NCBI GenBank assembly: GCA_027924585.1
Contig: BSBM01000252.1
Coordinates: forward strand, 8,432,001-8,496,000
Source: Larix kaempferi
Taxonomy: Eukaryota; Streptophyta; Pinopsida; Pinales; Pinaceae
Direction: 5' to 3'
DNA: 64,000 nucleotides
Shown: positions 1 through 10,566 of the stretch, in pieces
Layout: each line of letters starts with the position of its first letter
Position numbering within the stretch: the first letter of the stretch is position 1
Program-made: the position numbers and the translations under genes
The notes under the pieces: model-generated
Told to the model about the DNA's origin: nothing
The model's input: only the letters and a program-made list of their open reading frames with translations
Database searches by the model: none

Positions 1-707
1 TGAATATTGCCTGAAGGCACTAGCAAATCGTCTATACAAATGCAAAATGAGAGTAAGAAATACTCAGTAAGAGTGTGACCCTTGACATGCAAATCCTCTT
101 ATTAAGAAAGAGTTGAAGAATCCATTTTAAGTTAGTTCTCCCAAATTAGTTCCCAAGTTAAAATCTATGTTATTATTGTGTGTGAGATTGATTTCTTCAA
201 TGCTATTTTTCAATTAAATAACGATTTGTAAGTAATACATGGCCATAATTAATGAATAATATAATAGAAAACAAAGATAACCATTTTAGTTTTTGAAAAA
301 TTAATTAAATTCCACCTTAGTGAATCAACTAAGACTTATCATGAGTGATTACAAATCATATTGGTATAATAGCCAACTTTGAGAATAATGGAGAAGACCT
401 TTTGGTTTTGAAGCACAAGTTCGAGAACATTTGGATAAGGAAATGTCGGTATTAGAGATTTGGTGGGACTTAAAAGCCTTTAAATAGGGAAGTGTGGTAA
501 AAAATGGGTCTAGTTAATGGATCCAGTTTCACTCAGAACAATGGGTTTAATTGACATGGAGAATTCAATATCTTTGCAGGTTTAATGATCATGAAGCACT
601 CACCAAAATCTTAGCATTAACCTATATTCCTTGTAGAATTTTGTGAATGCCTTTGAGTATGTCTTAGGTAAGCAATGAGGATCTTTGACCATGTTACTAT
701 CCTTAGA
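1..707. other. Unannotated AT-rich sequence
   Basis: I see no gene, RNA or clear repeat here. Every frame is interrupted by frequent stops. It is probably decayed transposon or plain intergenic DNA. Confidence 0.5.
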
Positions 708-1101
708 ACTTAATATGTATCACAAACATATATCCATGAAAATTGTAGAAATCCTCAATACTTCATTAAATTAGAAAACCCTTGAGGTATGGTAATGCCA
801 TACAATAATAATCATAGAAGAATAAATTCCTTAAATTCTCCTAAGAAAAATATGACAATAACAATTATATTTATATCCCATAAGGATAGCTCCATCCTTA
901 TTTGTAGATACATATAAAACCTTAATCATAACCACTAGTGGCCCCTACATTATCGATTGGTAGACATGATAATTATTGTATGATAAACCCCTAGTGGGAT
1001 TGTTTAATAACTAACACATTGGACTTATTCCACATTACACTAATCGGCAACCATACATTTCCTATCATATAATCTAATGGTCCTTTAGGCCTTCATTACA
1101 T
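708..1101 (-). repeat. R1 LTR-like repeat, inverted copy
   Basis: Read on the minus strand from about 1101, this begins TGTAATGAAGG and runs parallel to the R1 copies that start near 1096 and 8320. Shared blocks in order are CCATTAGA, ATGTATGGT, GTAATGTGGA, TTAGTTATT, AAGGATGGAG, TATGGCATTACC and TTCATGGATATATG. It lies head-to-head with the copy starting at about 1096, so the region around 1010-1190 folds as an imperfect palindrome. It is probably a solo or truncated LTR. The distal boundary is approximate. Confidence 0.55.
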
Positions 1102-1207
1102 CCTTAAGGGTCCATTAGAGTCAATTATAGGATATGTATGGTAGTCAATTAATGTAATGTGGACTATATCCACTATTCTAGTTATCAAATGAGGTGCACT
1201 AGGTATT

Positions 1208-2883
1208 TGATGCAGGAGCATCCTGCTCTCCACCCAAGTCCAATGTTTGGTCAGACCTTAGGGTCTTGACATTTACCTAAGCATAGTTCTTTGAATGAAA
1301 TATTGTACAAATACTTTGGTTTGCTGGTATGATTATAGATGAGTGATGAGTCATTAGTGTAGATGAGTAATTGGGTGAGTCATGTAACAAAGCCCACAAC
1401 TGATGGTAGCATTTGATGAAGCATTCAATGGTTTCTTGGTGAGTCATAGAGATAGGATTGAGAGTTTTAGAAACAGTTGATAACATGTAAGAATGTGTTG
1501 AGAGATTTCTGGATATGAACCATAATTGGTTTCAGAATCCTCTGTGTATATATTGTGTAAGCCTACGAGGCATAGAGAGTGGCCAAACAGTGAGAAATCA
1601 GGCCAAGAGGATCAGAACGTAAGTTCTAAAGCATTTGTGAATGTACAGGTTTCAAATGATTGAATGGAAAAGAATAATTGTGCATGTCTCTGTATGAATG
1701 GATGAATTCATGTATGAATTATGATAGGGTTCTCTGTGTTCCTGAACTATGATAGGGAAACAATTCTCTGTGTGTGACTTATGAAGTATTGACAGTTTGA
1801 ATACATGTTAATTGCTGGGTAAATATGTGTGTCTGCAGCATCCCGAAATTGGGGCTTTTGAGAATTGAATGTTGCAGAGTATGTTTGAATGATCTCTGTA
1901 TGTCAGCGCTTGAGTAATTGTTCTAATGTGCAGTGTAAACCCTATGACATTGATCACTGAAAGGATCGATGCTCTACGTATACGAAGTTGCAAGTGAAGC
2001 CCGGGGTTAGACTGGAACGAAGCCGATAAAGTCAAATTGAAGTTATGCTCTGTGTATATGAATCCGCATAGGTGAAGTTATGGGGATGGTGATCAGACCC
2101 AGCGAAGGAGTTCAAGTTAAAAACCAAGGAGATCGATTGATCGATTCTCTAATCAATCAACGCACAAAGTCGCAGATTTTGCAATTGGTTCATTCCACAG
2201 AGTTTGGACGAACTAGATCAAAGGAGAGAAGACACATCGATGATGGGTAAAATATTTCGTGAAGTGAACTTGCGCAGGAGATAGAGATCCACAAATCCAA
2301 AGTGAGTGTTCAGCATTTGAATGTAGATCAATGGACGAGAGAAGGTGCGAAGAGATCAACGGCTCGTACAACGTTCTGCAAGAGAAAGAGTTCGGAGGTT
2401 AACAAAGTGAACAAATGCGGAATTAGCACACAAGATTCAAATCCACTGTTGATCGACATCCGACAGTCCAAGATGCTTGCGGAAAGAACATTGCGGGAGG
2501 CAATTGCGGAAGCCAATTTCTAGGAAGTGTGGAAGGCACACCCACAATTGTGGAAGGAACTTTGCGGAAGGCAGTTACGGAAGGAAGTTGTGAAGGCACA
2601 CCTACAATTGTAGAAAGAAGGTAATTGCGGAAGGTCATTGCGGAAAGGGGAATGCGGACAGGAAAATGCGAAAGAGAATTGTGAAAGGAAGCCTAGCTCG
2701 ACACTCCACATTCGGGTGAGACCTGAAATCTTTATGTATTGCATCTCACCGCCAGTTTCAAGTCCGCCTTATAAGAGAAATATTTAGTTGATCCGACTAA
2801 GTTTGGTGGTTCTACTAAGTGTGGAATCAACCTAATCCTTGGGAAAGCAGGTTGGATTGGTTTTTTTGATCTCTCCTGCATCA
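1208..2883 (+). repeat. 5' LTR of LARD-like element
   Basis: It matches 5206-6871 along its whole length with scattered substitutions and small indels. The termini are the 11-bp inverted repeat TGATGCAGGAG / CTCCTGCATCA. The first 15 bases after TGAT contain GCAGGA-GCA-TCCTGC, itself a small palindrome. A purine-rich degenerate repeat tract lies at about 2465-2680. Confidence 0.88.
2465..2690 (+). repeat. GCGGAAGG-type degenerate minisatellite in 5' LTR
   Basis: Short imperfect units built on TTGCGGAAGG(A/C)A and AAGGCACACC(C/T)ACAATTG recur many times. The equivalent tract in the other LTR is at about 6475-6690, with a different arrangement of units. This suggests unit gain or loss since insertion. 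Confidence 0.6.
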
Positions 2884-2885
2884 TT

Positions 2886-2897
2886 TGGTATCAGAGC
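2886..2897 (+). other. Primer binding site, LARD-like element
   Basis: TGGTATCAGAGC lies two bases after the 5' LTR. It matches the usual plant site complementary to the 3' end of initiator methionine tRNA and fixes the element as plus-strand. Confidence 0.8.
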
Positions 2898-2989
2898 ACA
2901 ATTCGCTCTTGGATTTAGGCCTACAATAGAAGATTGCAGCAGACAGAGAAAAAGTATGTTGGTTCAACGGCAATTGAACAAAGAAAAGT

Positions 2990-5100
2990 TAAATTGAGTC
3001 AATTGAATTAAATAGAGGGTAGCATGTACATGGAAGTTCATGAGAAGATCCCAGAAGAATGTGACAGAAAGTTGTCCATTCAAGTGCAAGATGTGGAAGA
3101 CATCTTTAAGGTATTGATTGATGTGTTTATGTTAACTCTGGTTTGAGATTATTTTCAGATTGAAGCCTATGACAAGGTTGATAGTAGCAGACATATTGAA
3201 AGCTATGACAAAGAACATGTATGTTCTTGATGAGGAAGAGTTTGTGAACTCTTAAAGAAAAAAATAAAAAACAGTGGCAGAACCTAAGGATCCAACAGAG
3301 GTTGGACAAGAAGGGGACAAGTTGAATGTTCTTAGAGAGGAAGTGGATTTGTAGAAACCCAAGAGGATCAAACGAAGTTTCTCAAGAGGTTCTAGAAGAG
3401 AAGGAACCAAGGATACCAAAAGGACAAGATCAAGGAGAGATAGCTTGTTGAGGTATAGTAGCAGGTATGAAGACTTGCTGAGGGAAGGCTTGGGATCAAT
3501 CCACAAGTGAACAAGATAAAGTTCACAAAGGAAGAGGAGATAGTGACAATGACTATTGCAAGTCATTGCATAGGTTCAAAGGAAAGCCACCGTAAAAGGA
3601 AAGATGCCAAGGAAAAAAGCATCAAGAGAATGAGTCAAGAGGAGTATGACAAAGAATTAGTTGACATAGGATTGCAAATTATTCATTTAGAGTTGCTGCT
3701 ACAGAAGGGAAACCAAAGAAGAGGATGGAACTTGAAGAAGAAACTCAAGTGGCTAGTGATGCAGTTGTTTGAAGAGAATATTTGGATAAGCTTGGATAAA
3801 ATGAATCATAGAATGGATGCTTTAGAAGATAAGGAGAGACTCAGAGAAACTGTTAGGCCATTGACAAAAGAAGGTATTCAGTATTGTGAACCAGAATAGA
3901 GGAACATCCTTGGAGAGGATGATGATGAAGGAAAATAGAGACTAACTGAAAGTCTCATGGATTCTTTAAGAAGTATAGATCAACTCATGGAGGAGATAAC
4001 TGTGACTCCAAATGAGACCAAGAGGTCTTATGTTTTTGAAACTAATGATTTGGTTATGGTTACAAGTTTTGTTGCAGATGATAGGTAGTCTTTTGAAACT
4101 ATCTCAAAAATGGATGAAGCCAAATATGATGAAGAAGGTCTCTCAAGTGAGAAATGGTTTGAAGTGTTGCAACAAAGGAACTCATTGATGAGTTTCTTAA
4201 TGGAGGAAAACATTCAATTGAAGTTGTTATGAATATGAAGGAAGAAAAATAAATGTACAAAAACATTTCCATAAGACAGGATCGGAATTGCATTCTGATG
4301 AAGGAAGAAATTGAACAGTCATCTTGGACTGTCAAAGAAATTGAAAAGGAGAGATATGCTTTCCAAAAGCATAGCATCAGAATATAATTCCATTGTAAGA
4401 GATGACTAGATGGTATCTTATAAAGGCATTCAGGATGAATATTGTATGCCGCATGTAGCCAAAACTATAGGATAGATAGATATTGGTGAAGACAAAAGGA
4501 GGATTCCAGGAAAAACATCAGCAGAAACTTTAGAGTCTCATGATTTTAAAACTAATGATTGGTGTGTGCTTGCATGTATTAAAGGAAGTAAATGCAGACA
4601 GAATGAAAAATATGTCATGACAAATGAAGAGACCATATTGTCTCAAGAGGACGATCAGTACCTAGAAGAACTTGTTGTTGCAGAGTTGGCTAATGAAGAT
4701 AGAGAGAAAATTTATGCTCTCAGAAAGTATGATGAAGAATTGGAAATGCTAGAAGATTGGTTGATCAATCCAAGGATTGATAAAGATCCTGAAGATATAA
4801 GTAAAAATACTGAAAATATAAAGATGCAACAAGTAATGGATGGTAACAACATAATTCAACCAAAGGAACAACAACAATTTCATAACAAGAAGGTGTAGCA
4901 TCCAGTGAATAGACTGGATAATGAAATTGAGATGATGACGATGTTCATGGTGAAAGTGTCTCAGAGAAGACATGAGGATAAAAAGAAGATCTACATCAGT
5001 AGAGAAAGAAAGCAAAGCAACAACAGAAGACAAGTAACAGAGGAAGATTGCAAAAGCAAGGCTAGTGGAGCATTGTAGCAAAAAGTATGGAAGCCAGGAG
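2990..5100 (+). pseudogene. Decayed internal reading frames of LARD-like element, unknown protein
   Basis: I do not recognise this as Gag or Pol. The longest open pieces are 3507-3899 (130 codons) and 4566-4898 (110 codons). Between and around them, other plus-strand frames continue with the same character, for example about 3030-3145 and 3900-4230. The peptides are very rich in E, K, D, L and M with heptad-like spacing (ELVDIGLQIIHLELLLQ; LEELVVAELANEDREKIYAL), so coiled coil is likely. There is no zinc knuckle, no D-S/T-G protease triad and no YxDD. The frame is broken by several stops and shifts. It may be a derived Gag or a captured host coding sequence. Confidence 0.45.
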
Positions 5101-5205
5101 AGTTGCAGTCAACAACAAGACAACGGGACAACCAGGAAGCAACTGAAAAGATTGAAGATTGAAGGTTATGACCTGGAGGTCATATTTCTTTCTTCCCGAG
5201 GAGTC

Positions 5206-6871
5206 TGATGCAGGAGCATCCTGCTCTCCATCCAAGTCCAATGTTTGTTCAAACCTTAGGGTTTGACATTTACCTAAGCAAAGTTCTTTGAATGAAATAT
5301 TGCACACAAATACTTTGGTTTGCTAGTATGATTCTAGATGAGTGATGAGTCATTAGTGTAGATGAGTAATTGGGTGAGTCATGTAACAAATCCCACAACT
5401 GATGGAAACATTTGATGAAGCATTCGATGGTTGCTTGGTGAGTCATAAAGATAGGATTGAGAGTTTTAGAAACAGTTGATAAGATGTAGGAATGTGTTGA
5501 GATATTTTTCTGGATCTGAACCAGAATTGGTTTCAAAATCGTCTATGTATATATTGTGTAAGCCTATGAGGCATAGAGAGTGGCTAAACGGTGAGAAATC
5601 AAGCCAAGAGGATCAAAATGCAGGTTCTGAAACATTTGTGAATGTACAGGTTTCCAGTGATTGAATGGAGAAGAATAATTGTGCATGTCTCTATATGAAT
5701 GGTTGAATTCATGTATGAATTATGATAGGATTCTCTGTGTTCCTGAACTATGATAGGGAAACAATTCTCTAGGTTTGAATTATGAAGTATTGACAGTTTT
5801 AATACTTGTTAATTATTGGGTAAATCTGTGAGTATGCAGCAGCCCAAAATTGTGGCTTTTGGGAATTGAATGTTGTATAGGATGTTTGAATGATCTCTGT
5901 ATGTGAGCGCTTGAGTAATTGTTCTAACGTGCAGTGTAAACCGCAATGACATCGATCAATGAAAGGATCGATGCTCTATGTATACGAAGTTGCAGGTGAA
6001 GCCCAGGGTTAGACTGGAACGAAGCCTATAAAGTCAAATTGAAGTTATTCTCTGTGTATACGAATCCGCAGAGGTGAATCTATGGGGATGTTGATCATAC
6101 CCAATGAAGGAGATCAAGTTAGGAACCAAGGAGATTGATTGATCGATTCTCTGATCAATCAATGCGTTGATTGGCAGAGTTTGCAATCAGTCCATTCCAT
6201 AGAGTTTGGATGACCCAGATCAAAGGAGAGAAGACACATCGACGACGGGGAAAGGATTTCGCGAAGTGAACTTGTGCGGTAGATAGAGATCCGAAAATAC
6301 AAAATGAGTGTTCTGCATTTGAATGCAGATCGATGGACGAGATAAGGTGCGAAGAGATCAACGGCTCATACAACATTTCACAGGAGAAAGAGTTCGGAGG
6401 TTGACAAAGTGAATGGATGCGGAATTAGCACACAAGATTCAAATCCACCGTTGATTGAGATCCGACGATCCAAGACATTTGCGGAAGGAACTTTGCGAGA
6501 GGCAATTGCGGAAGCCAATTTCGAGGAAGTGCGAAAGGCACATCCGCAATTGCAGAAGGAAGGAAATTGCATAAGGAACTTTATGGACACCAATTACAGA
6601 AGGCAGTTGCGTAAGGAAGTTGCAAAGGCATGCCCGCAATTGTGGAAGGTCTCTACCGAAAGGCAACTGCGGAAGGAACCCTTGCTCGACGCTCCGCATT
6701 CAAGTGAGACCCAAAATCTTTATGTATTGCAGCTCATTGCCAGTTTCAAGTCCGCCTTATAAGAGAAATATTTAGTTGATCTAGCTAAGTTTGGTGGTTC
6801 TACTAAGTGTGGAATCAACCTAATCCTGGGGAAAGCGGGTTGGATTGGTTTTGTTGATCCCTCCTGCATCA
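5206..6871 (+). repeat. 3' LTR of LARD-like element
   Basis: This copy is 1666 bp, starts TGATGCAGGAG and ends CTCCTGCATCA at 6871. It parallels the 5' LTR. The minisatellite part is at about 6475-6690. The expected polypurine tract just upstream (5190-5205, TTCTTCCCGAGGAGTC) is poor. Confidence 0.88.
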
Positions 6872-7174
6872 ATATTTAGCATTGAATAAATATAATATGG
6901 CCTGTCCGTTGATGTAGATGTCACAAGTGGCTATAGTTAGGATTTTCTAGGTAGCTATAAATAAGGATGGAGTCCTTATGGTATACGCAGGTATTTTTTA
7001 TTGTAATATTTCTCTAAGGAGAAGATATGTAGATCATCCCTCCATAAGGATTATTATATGGTGCTATCATCCCTTGAGGGTATTTTATTTAATAAGGTAT
7101 TGAATAATGAACATTACTACCACTTTCATGGATATATGGTTTTTTATTCTTCTTAATATGTATGGAACCTAACA

Positions 7175-8319
7175 AGTGTTATTAAAACACTTTCTTGGGC
7201 CAAGGGGAAACATATTTTTCTTTTATTGCATATTTCTTGTGTTTGGTTGTTCTCTCAACCTATTAACCAGATCATCATTACATTAGTGTCATTTGAAGGA
7301 AACTTGTGGTTCCATTTCTAAATTGGGGTTATAGTAGCAATTTTGAAAAATATTACAGGAGTTATAAACACTTTTAGTTGTGGTATCTCAGTCATAATTT
7401 TCTCTTTGTCCAAGAATCGAATTGCAATCACACCATTTCCATTAGAAGTAAAGTGGTCTTTCAGTTCGAAATTGGGATCATAACAACGATTTTGAAAAGT
7501 ATCACAAATGTTACAATAATTTGAAGTTGTAGTGTCAAAACCCATGTAGAAAATTATTGTGGCACAATTCTCTCATTGTCTATGAGTCATAATGTAGGTG
7601 CATATGTATCATTAGATGTAGAATTGCGGTGCCACTTCTAAATCAACCGTTTTAAAATCACAATATCCAAACCCTAGTGGAAGAAAATGATGGACAGTTT
7701 CAAAAAATTGAGGAAGGGATCCAATTATTGGAACTATGTAAAAGTATTTAGGAGGAATGTGTTAGCATTATCATCGGAGGGAGAATACACAAGAAATATT
7801 TATCTCAATTGATTTAGAGGAGGTTTATGATGAATGGTATATGGACCTTCTTCAGTTATGTGAAGGAAACTACTTTCAAATTCTCTTTGTTGAACATACT
7901 TCTCCATATGAAGTGCACATCATTGAGGGAAGTCATGAGAAAGTTGTGACTAACAATTCTCATTTGAATCTCCTCCACTAGCAATGTTCCCTGTAGATAC
8001 ACAACCAACCTTTGTTATTATGTAGGTGGTATTTTTACAATGGATATATTATATAGATGGAATTATATTTAAATCCATATGAATATTCAGCAAAGCACTC
8101 AAGCATTTTGTCGATTTTAGGTGTCAAAAACTGGGAGTTAGCATGAGAACTCATAGATGGGACCCTAGATTATGGATGAAATTCTTGGCCTACTTCATTA
8201 GAAGCATTGAATGTAGCACCCGTATATGGGGCACTGGCTTATGGATGCACCTCATAAATGTAAGTGTTGAGGGGAGTACTTTTCAAAGGGGAATAGAATG
8301 GTGGGATCTCATGTAGTGA
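7175..8319 (+). other. Internal remnant of R1 element
   Basis: This lies between the degraded primer site and the second R1 LTR copy. Short stretches look formerly coding (about 7680-7980), but all frames have many stops. No domain can be named. Confidence 0.35.
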
Positions 8320-8600
8320 TGTAATAAGGATTAAGTTCCCATTAGATTCAATGATAGGATATGTATGGTGTCCAAATAATGTAATGTGGACTAGGTTCAT
8401 TGTGTTAGTTATTAAATAAGGACCACTTGGTAGATATAATTCAATAAATGTAATGTTGCCTAGTCATTAATGTAAGGGGCACTCATGGTTATCGTCAAGG
8501 TTTGCAGGTATCTATATATAAGCATGGAGTCCTCATTATGGTATATGAATAGAATTTTTTATTGTATTCATTCTCTTAGAAGATATGGAGTTTATCCTGT
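8320..8600 (+). repeat. R1 LTR, proposed 3' copy, truncated
   Basis: Starts TGTAATAAGGATTAAG. It shares in order with the 1096/6877 copy the blocks CCATTAGATT, ATAGGATATGTATGGT, TAATGTGGACTA, GTTAGTTATTAAAT and ATGGAGTCCT. Similarity is lost near 8600. Confidence 0.5.
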
Positions 8601-8910
8601 TAATTTTTTAGCAAATATGATGAGATTTGAACTTCAAAACTATAAGTGCAGAAATACTGAATACTTGAATCAATGAACCATTCAATCACATGAAACATTC
8701 AACCATAAAACAAGCTGTACCCTGGGGAAAACCATCAAAACAATGAGGATGAAAAAACCCAACAAATATTTAGAGTATAATTATGATAGATAGCATAGAA
8801 TGTCTTTTACAAAATAGCATATTGCTTTCGGCACCCCAGGTGCTAGATAAGAGAGAATAATGAGATATAGAGAATAGAGATCAACTGTATCAACTTGCCA
8901 TGTGCCCAAC
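8601..8910. other. No recognised feature
   Basis: Low-complexity AT-rich sequence without an open frame of note. Confidence 0.5.
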
Positions 8911-8913
8911 ACA

Positions 8914-9111
8914 TTAACAAGCAAGAAGCATTGCCATGCAAGCTATAGCGAATGGTTGCATGGATAATGGTGCATCACATGCAAAAACTGTGAATTTCCT
9001 TCTTAGAGAATTATCTTGTGCCTCAGTTTCTTCAATCCTGCATAACATATCTGCAATGCCTTTCATCTTTGACATTAAATGATGCTTAGTTGAATCCAAA
9101 GTGAACTCACC
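8914..9111 (-). CDS. Possible terminal exon or gene fragment, unknown protein
   Basis: On the minus strand an open stretch runs from GGTGAG near 9111 to a TAA at 8914, giving about 65 residues. It starts GEFTLDSTKHHLMSKMKG, has a charged middle (CRIEETEAQDNSLRRKF) and ends in a hydrophobic C-terminus (FAIACMAMLLAC). Composition looks protein-like rather than random, unlike neighbouring frames. It has no start codon of its own kind, no partner exon I can find, and no family I recognise. It could be the last exon of a dead gene, a captured gene fragment, or chance. Confidence 0.25.
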   Translation of the reverse strand, partial: GEFTLDSTKHHLMSKMKGIADMLCRIEETEAQDNSLRRKFTVFACDAPLSMQPFAIACMAMLLAC

Positions 9112-9119
9112 CTCTAACT

Positions 9120-9430
9120 GATCGCATGACCACTTAGTTAGGAAGCTAACTTAAGTGTCGTAATGTAATAACTCAAGGGTTGTCATGCAAACACTTAATT
9201 AACTGAAGTGTCATCTTTTGGTTAACTTAAGTGTCTTCTTTTAGTTTAACTAAAGTGTAATCAATGCAAAACACTTTAGTTAACTAGTCCTTATTTATTC
9301 ACACTTAGTTAACTGTTATTAGGTGAAATCATGTTAATTGATTTACTTGTAGTGACCACCGTGAGTTCTTTAATTAACTGAAGCATACATTATGGCGTTA
9401 ACTGAAGCTTAACAATTCAAGTTCACTTAG
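9120..9430. repeat. Cluster of GTTAAC / AAGTGT motifs in both orientations
   Basis: About ten variants of TTAACTNAAGTGT and its reverse complement ACACTTNAGTTAA are packed in 310 bp (for example near 9146, 9190, 9219, 9245, 9270, 9300, 9380 and 9398). One copy near 9190-9210 is close to a full palindrome. The function is unknown. Confidence 0.5.
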
Positions 9431-9724
9431 TCATCTCATGAGAAATTCGAATTCTCTTTTTCTCCATGCATTTATATTTATCTCTTATCTTTACTGCATG
9501 GTCAATATGTGTTAACTTTAATTATCCATCATATCATATTGTACTCAGAATATTTGTCAGATGTTGTGATCATATTATATTACTCTCAGACCAAATAATT
9601 ATTATATGCTCAAAGTAATTCACTTTAGAGGTGGCCAGTCTCTAAAGGAAACTTAATAGCAATCGACGACCATGGTTAGTAATGCATCACACAACATTAA
9701 TGCTTCAACATGCAAAGGATCTAC

Positions 9725-10006
9725 CTCTATAACTGGAGGTCCACCCCATTGGTACCTACTATAACTGGAGGTCCACATGAGAACCCGACTTGACGCACAA
9801 GTCCCAATCCTTATCCAACTATACTTTACAACATCATCACTTTGATACATCAAAGCATTCACCTCAACACATGAGGAACAACCTTTTACAATTTAAGGCT
9901 TAGTCATTCTTGAGTCCAACTCAAGAATCTACTCCAAGTTCCTGAGTCCAACTCAGGCTCCCTACCTCAACACATGAGGTCCAATCCTGGCTACACAAGA
10001 TTGGCT
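9725..10006. repeat. Run of short hairpins and word duplications
   Basis: TATAACTGGAGGTCCAC occurs twice (about 9727 and 9760) and ACCTCAACACATGAGG twice (about 9862 and 9963). Several words are followed at once by their reverse complement: CTTGAG-TCCAA-CTCAAG, CCTGAG-TCCAA-CTCAGG, CCTCA-ACACA-TGAGG, and CCAATCCTGG...AGATTGG. This looks like a decayed LTR, but no partner is visible. Confidence 0.45.
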
Positions 10007-10011
10007 TAGAG

Positions 10012-10510
10012 TGTCAGAGATATGGATCTAGATAAACTAGCTTACCTATCTATGCAAAACAATAATATATCAACAATAAGTATAGAAAGAGAACAAGAGA
10101 AAAGAGTACACCAGATATACGTGGTTCACCCAATTGGGCTACGTCCGCGGGAAGGTAGTCTTCTATTATCTCCGTAATATCTCCCTCAAGCTTACAAGAG
10201 AGCAATGCCAATAACCCCAATACAATATAGCAATACTTGTGTTGAATAGGTAAAGATCATGATGAGTGTTGTGACTCCCTTGACTCTATTATATACTAAG
10301 AGATGAGGAGGAATTACTCTCACATATTACATGTGGGATAATATAATTCTCCATAATAACATCTCTTTATATAATAATGAATATCAAGAGTATACATTAC
10401 CATAATGAATATGGGATATAATGTATTACTCTTTTACATAAGATTGTGGATATCTTCCGACATAATCCAAAGACATTATTACCTTCCAAGGAATATAGAA
10501 TATTCCAACA
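10012..10510 (-). repeat. 3' LTR of Copia element
   Basis: On the plus strand it runs from TGTCAGAGATATGG to TATTCCAACA. It is paired with 15474-15970. The minus-strand polypurine tract AAGGGGGAG (10511-10519) abuts it, identifying it as the 3' LTR. Confidence 0.92.
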
Positions 10511-10519
10511 CTCCCCCTT
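10511..10519 (-). other. Polypurine tract, Copia element
   Basis: AAGGGGGAG on the minus strand directly precedes the 3' LTR. Confidence 0.8.
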
Positions 10520-10566
10520 AATAATGGCTGGGAGAAAATCCCACTAACAAAGGAAGGAAAGAGTCA

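Larger units (their letters stand above)
1208..6871 (+). mobile_element. Non-autonomous LARD-like LTR retrotransposon
   Basis: This is a 5664-bp element with direct LTRs of 1676 and 1666 bp. Each LTR starts TGATGCAGGAG and ends with the exact reverse complement CTCCTGCATCA. The flanking 5-mers are GTATT (1203-1207) and ATATT (6872-6876), a target duplication with one mismatch. A primer site TGGTATCAGAGC follows the 5' LTR. The 2.3-kb interior lacks any recognisable protease, reverse transcriptase or integrase. It holds only decayed reading frames, which is typical of large retrotransposon derivatives. Orientation comes from the primer site. Confidence 0.85.
1096..8600 (+). mobile_element. Decayed R1 Copia-like element, interrupted
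   Basis: This is a proposed old LTR element. The 5' LTR is 1096-1207 continued at 6877-7174, with the LARD-like element inserted between. A degraded methionine-type primer site follows at 7177-7188. The internal remnant is 7189-8319, and a 3' LTR copy starts TGTAATAAGG at 8320 and fades near 8600. The two LTR copies share many blocks in order but differ at many bases. No intact coding sequence survives. The joined halves across 1207/6872 read continuously against the 8320 copy, which supports the nesting. Confidence 0.5.
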
